Shown here: piece by piece, positions 53,700-64,000 of the stretch
How positions within the stretch are numbered: position 1 is the first letter of the stretch
Layout of the letters: each line of letters begins with the position of its first letter
Assembly (NCBI RefSeq): GCF_002878395.1
Contig: NC_061115.1
Coordinates: 218,883,886-218,947,885, forward strand
Direction: 5' to 3'
From: Capsicum annuum
Lineage: Eukaryota; Streptophyta; Magnoliopsida; Solanales; Solanaceae
Length of the DNA: 64,000 nucleotides
Made by a program: the position numbers and the translations under genes
Notes under the pieces: generated by a model
The model's input: the letters and a program-made list of their open reading frames with translations, nothing else
Told to the model about the DNA's origin: nothing
Databases searched by the model: none

Positions 53700-56000
53700 G
53701 TTTTGCACCGTTTGTCTGCCCAAATGGCCATGAAAATTTAAATGGACAACAATAAGATGATCCCCAACCTTCCTGGCATACCCCGGTCAATTTTTGGCCC
53801 ACATCACGCTCGGACCCCATGTCAACCTCAAAATCGTGGGTTATAGCACACTGATTTGGCCCGAAAAAGCTCCGTTCATGTGGTTTCGCCCGTTTATCCA
53901 CCCAAATGGCCATGAAAAATTAAACGGACCTCACTGGGTTTATCACCAACCTCCCTAGTAAGCCCCAGTTAATTTTTGGCCCACAGCACGCCCCGACCTT
54001 GAGCCCACCCCCAAAATCGTGTGCTATAGCGCACTAATTTAGCCCGAAAGTGTCCCGTTGTCCACCCAAATGGCCAAGAAAATTTAAACGGACCACACTG
54101 AGATGATCCCCAACCTTTCTGCCGTGCGCCGATCTTTTTTAGGCCCACAGCACGCCCGAACCCCAAGTCCATCCCCAAAACCATGGTCTATAGTACACCG
54201 ATTTCGCCTGAAAATGCCCTGTTCACGCCGTTTCGCCCGTTTGTACACCCAACTGGCCACAAGAAATTAAACATACCATACTAGGATGATTCCCAACCTC
54301 CTGACATGCCCCGGTCAATTTTTGGCTGACAAAACACCCGAACCCCTGGCCTAACCCCCAAAACCGTGCGCTATAGCACACCAATTTGGCTTGAAAATGT
54401 CCTGTTCACACCGTTTCGCCCGTTTATCCACCCAAATCGCCACGAAAATCTAAATGGACCAAACTGAGATGATCTCCAAACTCCCTGGCATGCCCCGGTT
54501 GATTTTTGGCCCACAGAATGCTCGGACCTAAGGCTCACCACCGAAACCATGGGCCATAATACACCGATTTGGCCTGAAAACACCCTGTTTGCACCGTTTC
54601 ATCCGTTTGTCCACCCAAATGGCCACGAAAATTTAAACAGGAAACACTGGGATGAACTCTAACCTCCTTGGCACACCCTGATCGATTTCCACAGAACGCT
54701 CGGACCCCGGGCCCTCCCCCAAAATCGTGGAATATAACACACCAATTTAGCCTAAAATGTCCCGTTCACACCGTTTCGCCCGTTTGTCCACCAAAATGGC
54801 CATAAAATTTTAAACAAACCACAATGGGACAATCCCTAAACTCCCTGGCATGCTTCGGTCGATTTTTGGCACACAGCACGCCCGAACCCCGAACCCACCC
54901 TCGAAACCGTGGGCTATAGCATACCGATTTGACCAAAAAATGCCCCGTTCATACTGTTTCGCCAGTTTGTCCACCCAAGTATCCACGAAAATTTAAACAG
55001 ACCACACTAGGATGATCCCCAACCTTCCTGGCATGCCCCAATCGACTTTTGGCCCACAGCACACTCGAACCCCAGGCCCACCCCCGAAACCATGGGCTAT
55101 AGCATACCAATTTGGCCTGAACATGCCCCATTGTTCCTGTTCGCTCGTTTATCCACCTAAATGGCCACAAAAATTTAAACGTACCACACTGGGACAATCC
55201 CCAACCTCACTGGCACGCCCCGGCCAATTTTTGGCCTATGGCACGTTTGGGACCACCCCTAAATTCATGAGCTATTGAACACCTATTTGGCGTGAAAACG
55301 CCCCGTTCGCACTGTTTCATCTGTTTGTCCACCCAAATGACCACAAAAATTTAAACGGACCATGATGGAATGATCTCCAACCTCCCTGGCACGCCTCGAT
55401 CAATTTTTTGCCCAAAGCACGCCCGAACTTCGGGCCCACCCTGAAACCGTGGGATATAGTACACCGATTTGGTCCAAAAATGCCCCATTCGCATCTTTTC
55501 GCCTATTTGTCCACCCAAATGGCCACAAAAATTTAAACGGACCACACTGGGATGATCCCCAACCTCCCTGGCACGCTTCGGTAGATTTTTGGCCCACAAC
55601 ACGCCCGAAACCCATGCCCACCCCCAAAACAATGAGCTATAGCACACCGATTTGGCCTAAAATAGTTCCGTTCACGCCGTTTCGTCCATTTGTCCACCCA
55701 AATAGCCACAAAAATTTAAAAGGACTACACTGGGATGATCATCAAGCTCCCAAGCACGCCTCGATCAATTTTTGGCCAACAGCATGCCTGAAACCTGGTC
55801 CTTTCACCAAAATCGTGGGCTATAACGGTCCAATTTATTCCGAAAATACCCCGTTCACATCGTTTCGCCCGTTTGTCCACCCAAATAGCCAAAAAAAAAT
55901 GGACCACACTGGGATGATCCCCAACCACCCTGGCATGCCCCGATCATTTTTCAGCCAATAGCACACCTGAACCCCGGGCCTACCCCCGAAACCGTGGGCT
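53700..56000. repeat. Long higher-order segment, copy 2
   Basis: It matches 41.0-42.9 kb at offsets of 12743 bp (41441 vs 54184) rising to 12998 bp (42649 vs 55647), and matches 59.46-61.7 kb at 5762 falling to 5720 bp. Shared types in order include CTATAGCGCACTAATTTAGC, GTACACCCAACTGGCC, CGGACCTAAG-CTCACC, the ATTTGGCGTGAAAA monomer and CACGCTTCGGTAGATTTT. It keeps the roughly 250 bp missing near 42178. Confidence 0.85.
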
Positions 56001-57539
56001 ATAGCACACCGATTTGGCCCGAAAATGCTCCGTTCAAGTCGTTTCGCCCGTTTGTCCACACAAATGACCCCAAAATTCAAACAGACCACACTGGGATGAT
56101 TCGAAACCTCCCTCGTATGTCCTAGTCAATTTTCGGCCCACAACACGTCCGAACCTTGGGCTCACCCCTAAACTGTGGGATATAGTACACTGATTTGGTC
56201 CAAAAATGCCCCATTCATGCTATTTCGCCCGTTTGTCCACCCAAATGGCCATAAAAATTTAAACGGACCAAAATGAAATGATCCCCAACCTCCCTGGCAT
56301 GCTTCGGTTGATTTTTGGCCCACAACATGCTCGGAACCCGTTCCCACCCCCAAAACAATGGGCTATTGCCTACCGATTTGACCTAAAAAAGCCCCGTTCG
56401 TGCCGTTTCGCCCGTTTGTCCACCCAAATGGCCACAAAAATTTAAACGGACCACACTGGGACGATTACCAACCTCCTTATCATGCCTCGATCAATTTTCG
56501 GCCAATAGAATGCCTGGAACCCGATCCCACTCCCAAAATTATGCGCTATAACGGACCAATTTAGCCCCAAAATTCCCCGTTCGCACCATTTCGCCCGTTT
56601 GTCCACCCAAAGGCCACAAGAATTTAAAAGGACTATACTGGGATAATCCCCAACCTCCCTGGTATGCCTCGGTTATTTTTCAGCCAACATCACACCCAAA
56701 CCCTGAGCCTACCCCTGAAACAGTAGGCTATAGCACAGTAATTTTGCCCGAAAATGCCCCGTTCATGCCATTTTGCCTGTTTGTCCACCCAAATGACCCC
56801 AAAATTTAAACGGACCACACTGGGATAATTTTCAACCTCCCTAGCATGCCCTTGTCGATTTTTTGCCCACAGAATGCCCAGACCCTGGGCCTACCCCAAA
56901 AATGCCCCATTCGTGCCGTTTAGCCCGTTTGTCTACCCAAATGACCAAGAAAATTTAACCTTATAACACTAGGATGATCCCAAACTCCCTGGCATGAACC
57001 GTTCGATTTTCAGCCTACAGCACGACCGTACCTCGAGCCCACCCCCAAAACCGTGGGCTATAGCACATCGATTTGGCCCAAAAATACCCCGTTTGCACTG
57101 TTCTGCTCGTTTGTCCTCTTAAATGGCCACGAAAATTTAAACGGACCACACTGGGATGATACTTAACCTCTCCGGTATGCCCCAGTCGATTTTTGGCCCA
57201 TAGTACACCTGGAACTCGAGCGCACCCCCGAAACCTCTGGCTATAGCACACCGATTTAGCCCAAAAATGCCCTGTTCACACCGTTACGCCCGTTTATCCA
57301 CCCAAATAGCCATAAAAATTTAAATGGACCACACTGGGACAATGTCCAACCTCCCTGGCATGCCCCGGTCGACTTTCAACCCACAGCACGCTCGGACCCT
57401 GGGCCCACCCCAAAACCTCAATCTATAGCACACGATTTAGCTTTAAAATATCCTGTTCGCACCGTTTCGCCCGTTTGTAAACTCAAATGGCCATACAAAT
57501 TTAAACGGACCACACTGGGATGATTCTCAACCTCCCTGG

Positions 57540-60500
57540 CATGACCCGATCAAGTTTAGTACCACAGCACGCCCGGTCCCTGGGCTTTCCCCCAAAATCG
57601 TAGGCTATAGCACAACGATTTGGCCCGAAAACATCTCATTCGCGCTGTTTTGCCAATTTGTCCATCAAAATGGCCACAAAAATTTAAACAGAACACACTG
57701 GGATGATCCCCAACCTCCCTGTTACGCCCCAATTGATTTTTGGCCCACAGCATGCCCAGACCCCAGGCCCACCCTCGAAACCATGGGGTAAGCATACCAA
57801 TTTTGCCTGAACACACCCCATTTACTCCGGTTCGCTCATTTGTCCACCTAAATGGCCACAAAAATTTAAACGTACCACACTGGGACAATCCCCAACCTCC
57901 CAGGCACGGCCCGACCGATTTTTGGCCTATGACACATTTGGGCCCACCCCATAATTCATGAGCTATTGAACACCTATTTGGCGTGAAAATGCCCCATTCG
58001 CGCCGTTTCGCCCGTTTGTCCACCCAAATGGCCACAAAAATTTAAACGGACCATACTGGGATGATCTTTAACCTCCCTGGCATGCCCCGATCGATTTTCA
58101 TCCCACAGCACCCTCGAACCTCGGGCCCACCCTAAAACCGTGGGATATAGTACACCGATTTGGTCCAAAAATGCCCCACTCGCGCTGTTTCGCCTGTTTG
58201 TCCATCCAAATGGCCACAAAAATTTAAACGGACTAGACTGGGATGATCCCCAACCTCCCTGGCACACTTCGGTAGATTTTTGGCCTACAACATGCCCGAA
58301 ACCCGTGCCCACCCCAAAACAGTGGGCTATAGACACCGATTTGACCTAAAAAAGGCCCGTTCGTGTCGTTTCACCCGTTTGTGCATCCAAATAGCCACGA
58401 AAATTTAAACGGAACACACTGGGACAATCACTAACCTCCTTGGAACACCTCGATCAATTTTCGTCCAATAGAATGCCTGGAACCCAATCCCACCCCTAAA
58501 GTTATGTGCTATAACGGACCAATTTTGCCCCAAAATACTCCGTTTGCACCGTTTCACCCGTTTGTACACCCAAATTGCCACAAAAATTTAAACGGACCAC
58601 ATTGGGATGATCCCCAACCTTCCTGGCATTCCCCGATTATTTTTCAGAAATAGTACACCTGAACCCCGAGCCTACCCCCAAACCGTAGGCTATAGAACAC
58701 TGATTTTACCCGAAAATGCCCCGTTCATGCCGTTTCGCCCGTTTTTCCACCCAAATGACCCCAAAATTTAAACGGACCACACTGGGATGATTTTCAACCT
58801 CCCTTGCATGCCCTGGTCAATTTTCGGCCCACAGAACGCCCGGACCCTGGGCCCACCCCCGAAACCGTGGGCTATAGCATATCAATTTAACCCAAAAATG
58901 CCCCATTCATGTTGTTTAGCCCATTTATCCACCCAAATGACCAAGAAAAATAAAAAACATATTACACTAGGATGATCCCAACCTCCCTGGCATGCCCTGG
59001 TCGATTTTCGGCCCACAGCACGCCCATACCTCGGCCCACCCCCAAAACCGTAGGCTATAGCACATCGATTTATCCTGGAAATATCCCGTTTGCACTGTTC
59101 CATCCGTTTGTCCTCTTAAATGGCCACGAAAATTTAAACGGACCACACTGGGATGATGCCTAACCTCCCCAATACGCACCGGTCAATTTTTACCCCACAG
59201 CACACCTAGAACTCGGGCGCACCCCCGAAACCTCTGGCTATAGCACACCGATTTAGCCCAAAAATGCCCTGCTCGCACCGTTTTTCTCGTTTATCCACCC
59301 AAATAGCCACGAAAATTTAAATGGACCACACTTGGATGATGTCCAACCTCCCTGGCATGCCCCGGTCAATTTACAGCACACAGCATGCCCGAACCCCAGG
59401 CCCACCCCCGAAACCACAGTCTATAGCACACTGATTTAGCTCGAAAATATCTTTTTCACACCGTTTCGCCCGTTTGTCCACCCAAATGGCCATGAAAATT
59501 TAAATGGACAATAGTGAGACGATCTCCAACCTTCTTGGCACACCCCGGTCTATTTTTGGCTCACATCACGCTCGGACCCCATGTCAACCTCAAAATTGTG
59601 GGTTATAGCACACTGATTTAGCCCGAAAAAGCTCTGTTCGTGTGGTTTCGCCCCTTTGTCCACCCAAATGGCCACAAAAATTTCAACGGACCTCACTGGG
59701 ATGATCACAGACCTCCCTAGTATGCCCCAGTTAATTTTCAACCCACAGCACGCCCCGACCTCGGGCCCACCCCCAAAATCGTGTGCTATAGCGCACTAAT
59801 TTAGCCCAAAAGTGTCCCGTTGTCCACCCAAATCGCCAAGAAAATTTAAACGGACCACATTGAGATGATCCCCAACCTCTCTGCCATGCGCCAATCATTT
59901 TTAGGCCTACAGCACGCCCGAACCCCGGGTCCATCCCCAAAACCATGGTCTATAGTACACGAATTTCGCATAAAAATGCCCTATTCACGCCATTTCGTCC
60001 ATTTGTACACCCAACTGGTGACAAAAAATTAAAAGAACCATACTAGGATGATTCCCAACCTCCTGACATGCCCCGGTCAATTTTTGGCCGACAAAACACC
60101 CGAACCCCTGGCCTAACCCCCAAAATCATGGGCTATAGCACACCAATTTGGCTCGAAAATGCCCTTTCCACCAAAATGGCCACAAAAATTTAAATGGACC
60201 ATACTGAGACGATCTCCAAACTCCCTGGCATGCCCCGATCGATTTTTGGCCCACAGAATGCTCAGACCTAAGGCTCACCCCCAAAACCATGGGCCATAAT
60301 ACACCGATTTGGCCTGAAAACACCCCGTTTGCATCGTTTCGTTCATTTGTCTACCCAAATGGCCACAAAAATTTAAACAGGAAACACTGGGATGATCTCC
60401 AACCTCCTTGGCACGCCCTGATCGATTTTTTACCCACAACACGCCCGGACCCCGGGCCCTCCCCCAAAATCGTGGAATATAACACACCAATTTAGCCTAA

Positions 60501-61650
60501 AATGTCTCGTTCAAACCGTTTCGCCCGTTTGCCCACCAAAATGGCCACAAAATTTTAAACGGACCACAATGGACCAATCCCCAAACTCCCTAGCATGCTT
60601 CGGTCGATTTTTTGCACACAACACGCCCGGACCCCGAACCCACCCTCAAAACCGTGGACTATAGCACACCGATTTGACCAAGAAATTGCCCGTTCATACT
60701 GTTTTGCCAGTTTGTCCACCCAAGTGTCCATGAAAATTTAAACAGACCACACTGGGATGATCCCTAACCTTCCGGACATGCCCCAATCGATTTTTGGCCC
60801 ACAGCACACTCGAACCCCAGGCCAACCCCCGAAACCATGGGCTATAGCATACCAATTTGGCTTGAACATGCCCCATGTACGCCTGTTCGCTCGTTTATCC
60901 ACCTAAATAGCCACAAAATTTAAACATACCACACTGGGACAATCCCCAACCTCCCTGGCACGCCCCGGCCGATTTTTGGCCTATGGCATGTTCGGGGCCA
61001 CCCCCGAATTCATGAGCTATTGAACACTTATTTGGTGTGAAAATGCCCCATTCGCGCCGTTTCATCCGTTTGTCCACCAAAATGGCCACAAAAATTTAAA
61101 CAGACCATGCTGGGATGATCTTCAACCTTCCTGGCACGTCCCGATCGATTTTCAGCCCACAGCACGCCTGAACTTTGGGCCCACCCCGAAATCGTGGGAT
61201 ATAGTACACCGATTTGGTCCATAAATGCCCCATTCGCATCTTTTCGCCTATTCGTCCACCCAAATGGCCAAAAAAATTTAAACAAACCACACTAGGATGA
61301 TCCCCAACCTCCATGGCACGCTTCGGCAGATTTTCGACCCACAACACGCCCGAAACCCATGCCCAACCCCAAAACAGTGAGCTATAGCCTACTGATTTGA
61401 CCTAAAAAAAGCCCCAATCGCGCCGTTCCGCCCATTTGTCCACCCAAATGGCCACAAAAATTTAAACGGACCACACTGGGATGATCACCAACCTCCCTGG
61501 CATGCCTCGATCCATTTTTTTCTAACAGAATGCCTGGAACCCGATCCCACCCCTAAAATCATGGGCTATAACGGACCAATTTAGCCCCAAAATTCCCCGT
61601 TCGCACCATTTCGCCCGTTTGTCAACCCAAATGGCCACAAGAATTTAAAA
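57540..61650. repeat. Long higher-order segment, copy 3
   Basis: Partner of 39460-43000 (about 18.1-18.8 kb away) and, in its right part, of 53700-56000. It is the most complete of the three, but has its own small deletion near 60165-60175 (ATGCCCTTTCCACCAAAATGG), which explains the 42-bp drop in offset against 53700-56000. Confidence 0.85.
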
Positions 61651-61924
61651 GGACCACACTGGGATGATCCCCAACCTTCCTGGCATTCCCCGGTTATTTT
61701 TCAGCCAACAGCATGCCCGAACCTCGGGCCTACCCCCAAAACCGTAGGCTATAGCACACTAATTTTGCTCAAAAATGCCCCGTTCATGCCGTTTCGCCCG
61801 TTTGTCCACCCAAATGACCCCAAAATTTAAACGGACCACACTGAGATGATTCTCAACCTCCCTAGCATGCCCTGGTCGATTGTTGGCCCACAGAATGCCC
61901 GGACCCTGAGCCCACCCCTGAAAA

Positions 61925-64000
61925 TGCCCCATTCGTGCCGTTTAGCCCGTTTGTCTACCCAAATGACCAAGAAAATTTAAACGTATTACACTAGGATTAT
62001 CCCAACCTCCCTGGCATGCCCCGATCAATTTTTGGCCAACAGCATGCCCGTACCTCGGGCCCACCCCCAATACTGTGGGCTATAGCACATCGATTTTGCC
62101 CGAAAATACCCCGTTTGCACTGTTCTGCTTGTTTGTCCTCTTAAATGGCCACAAAAATTTAAACGCACCACACTGGGAAGATGCCTAATCTCCCCGGTAC
62201 GCCCTGGTCGATTTTGGCCCACAGCACACCTGGAACTTGGGCGCACCCCCGAAACCTCTGGCTATAGCACACCGATTTAACCCAAAAATGCCCTGTTCGC
62301 ACCGTTTCACCCGTTTATCCACCCAAATAGCCATGAAAATTTAAACGGACCATACTAGGATGATGTCCAACCTCCCTGGCATGCCCCGATCAATTTTTAG
62401 CCCACAACACACCCGAAGCCTGGGCCCACCCCCGAAACCTCAGTCTATAGCACACCGATTTAGCTTGAAAATATCCTCTTCGCACCGTTTTGCCTGTTTG
62501 TCCACTCGAATAGCCATGAAAATTTAAATGGACAACAGTGAGATGATCCCAAACCTTCCTGGAACACCCCGGTCTATTTTGGCCCACATCACGCTCGGAC
62601 CCCGTGTCAACCTCAAAATCGTGGGCTATAGCACACTGATTTGGCCCGAAAAAGCTCCATTCGTGTAGTTTCGCCCGTTTGTCCACCCAAATCGCCACGA
62701 AAATTTAAACGGACCTCACTGGGATGATCACCGACCTCCCTAGTATGCCCCAATTAATTTTCGACCCACAGCACGCCCCAAAATCGTGTGCTATAGCGCA
62801 CTAATTTAGCCCAAAAGTGCCTAGTTGTCCACCCAAATGGCCAAGAAAATTTAAACGGACTATACTGGGATGATTCCCAACCTTCCTGGCACGCCCCGGC
62901 CGATTTTTGGCCAATGGCACTTTCGGGACCACCCCCGAATTAGTGAGCTATTGAACACCTATTTGGCGTGAAAATGCCCCGTTCGCGTCGTTTCGTCCGT
63001 TTGTCCACCAAAATGGCCACAAAATTGTAACAGACCACACAGGGATGATCTCCAACCTCCCTGGCATGCCCCGATCAATTTTCAGCCCACAGCACGCCCG
63101 AACCTCGGGCCCACCCCGAAATCGTGGGATATAGTACACCAATTTGGTCTAAAAATGCCCCATTCGCATCGTTTCGCCTATTTGTCCACCCAAATGGCCA
63201 CAAAAATTTAAACGGACAACACTGGGATGATCCCCAACCTCCATGTCATGCTTCAGTAGATTTTCGGCCCACAACATGTCCGAAACCCTTGCCTACCCCC
63301 AAAACAGTGAGCTGTAGCACACCGATTTGGCCTAAAATAGCTCTGTTCGTGCCGTTTCTTCCGTTTGTCCACCCAAATGGCCACGAAAATTTAAACGGAC
63401 CACACTGGGATGATCACCAACCTCCCTAGCATGCCTCGATCTATTTTTGGCCAACAGCATGCCTGAAACCCGATCCCACCCCTAAAATCGTGGACTATAA
63501 CGGACCAATTTAGCCCGAAAATGCCTCATTAACACCATTTTGCCCGTTTGTCCACCCAAATGGCCAAAAAAATTTAAACGGACCACACTGGGATGATCCC
63601 CAACCACCCTGTCATGCCCCGATCATTTTTCAGCCAACAGCATGCTTGAACCTCGAGCCTACCCCCAAAACAGTGGGCTATAGCACACTGATTTGGCTCG
63701 AAAATGCTCCGTTCATGCTATTTCACCCGTTTATCCACCCAAATGACCCCACAACTTAAACATATGCCCTAGTCAATTTTTGGCCCACTGCATGCTCGGA
63801 CCCCTGGCCCGCCCACGAAACCGTGGGCTATAGCACATCAATTTGGCCCAAAAATGCCTCATTCATGCCATTTAGCCCGTATGTCCACCCAAATGACCAA
63901 GAAAATTTAAACGTATTACACCAGGACGATCCCAACCTCCCTATCATGCCCCAGTCGATTTTTGGCCCACAGCACGCCCGTACCTCGGGCCCACCCCCAA
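61925..64000. repeat. Higher-order segment, copy 2 of the 16.4-kb-spaced pair (cut by window end)
   Basis: Partner of 45450-47560, with the same monomer types in the same order. It starts after a shortened monomer (CACCCCTGAAAATGCCCC at about 61912), a deletion form also present at about 43.90 kb and 56.89 kb. Near 63745-63780 it enters the AATGACCCCACAACTTAAAC form of the first 1193-bp unit, so that unit probably continues beyond the window. Confidence 0.82.

Larger units (their letters stand above)
36655..64000. repeat. 182/183-bp satellite array, block 4 (about 150 monomers), higher-order organised
   Basis: The array continues in the same orientation to the end of the window. From about 39.4 kb, distinctive monomer types recur in the same order. 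One marker, TGTCCTCTTAAAT, occurs at about 40.61, 45.69, 47.64, 48.83, 50.03, 57.12, 59.11 and 62.14 kb, and as TGTCTTCTTAAAT at 44.12 kb. Others are ATTTGGCGTGAAAA (39.89, 42.29, 44.73, 46.53, 55.29, 57.98, 62.96 kb; TTTGGTGTGAAAA at 61.03) and a deletion type with CGTTGTCCACCC or close variants (41.31, 46.40, 54.06, 59.82, 62.82 kb). This is a complex higher-order repeat, more homogenised than the left of the window. No gene, RNA gene or transposon is recognised in it. Confidence 0.97.

Noticed and set aside
1..64000. CRISPR-like array of regular repeats
   Set aside because: The period is 182-183 bp with no short conserved repeat alternating with unique spacers; the whole unit is repeated, and plant retroelements are present.
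1..64000. Plant telomere repeat (CCCTAAA), suggesting a chromosome end
   Set aside because: CCCTAAA appears only singly, as a C-to-T variant of the CCCCCAAAACC segment of the monomer, never as a tandem run.
1..64000. CENP-B box in the CCGTTTCGCCCG segment
   Set aside because: Only a few bases agree with the TTCG...CGGG core and spacing does not fit; a centromeric role cannot be claimed from this.
1..64000. Naming the species or a known Solanaceae or other satellite family
   Set aside because: Several plant satellites have monomers near 180 bp and I cannot match this one from memory; a database search of the consensus would decide.

Overview
This window is nuclear DNA of a flowering plant, almost certainly from a heterochromatic satellite block, and it holds no intact gene. 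About 94% of it is one tandem satellite with a monomer of 182-183 bp, roughly 330 copies, all in the same orientation. The plant assignment rests on the inserted elements: gypsy-type LTRs with TGATA...TATCA ends, CTATAAATAG TATA boxes, a primer-binding site complementary to initiator tRNA-Met, and a polyprotein tail ending in DLRSNPFQEGEDDT. A eudicot is likely. I cannot name the species or the satellite family without a database search.

Layout: satellite 1-7779; a solo LTR on the minus strand, 7780-8510; satellite 8511-14515; a 1.9-kb retrotransposon fragment in the order 3' internal end - LTR - 5' leader, 14516-16432, plus strand; satellite 16433-32430; a solo LTR, 32431-33171, minus; 15 satellite monomers, 33172-35910; a second copy of the same solo LTR, 35911-36654, minus; satellite 36655-64000.

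In a phase starting at GGGCTATAG, the 183-bp monomer shows these landmarks: a GCTATAGC palindrome (3-10), an A-tract CCCAAAAATG (23-32), three 9-bp sub-repeats of the form CCGTTNNNN (35-61), an AT core CAAAAATTTAAAC (76-88), GATTTTTGG (134-142) and a GC block CCCGGGCCC followed by ACCCCC (161-175). Monomers differ mostly by CG/TG/CA exchanges, as expected from methylated DNA. The left half is a diverged mosaic with only faint higher-order order. The right third (about 39.4-64 kb) is built from recognisable monomer types repeated in the same order, including three tandem copies of an exact 1193-bp, seven-monomer unit (47163-50741) and long duplicated segments about 12.7-13.0, 16.4 and 18.1-18.8 kb apart.

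The most informative feature is the pair of solo LTRs at 32.4 and 35.9 kb. They occupy the same base of the monomer and have matching flanks on both sides, and a related block near 30.07 kb carries the uninterrupted site. One LTR therefore probably inserted once and was then copied together with a block of 15 monomers, which gives a direct marker of how this array expands. The many apparent open reading frames (up to 196 codons) are by-products of a monomer that is 61 codons long and stop-free on both strands. I do not regard them as genes.
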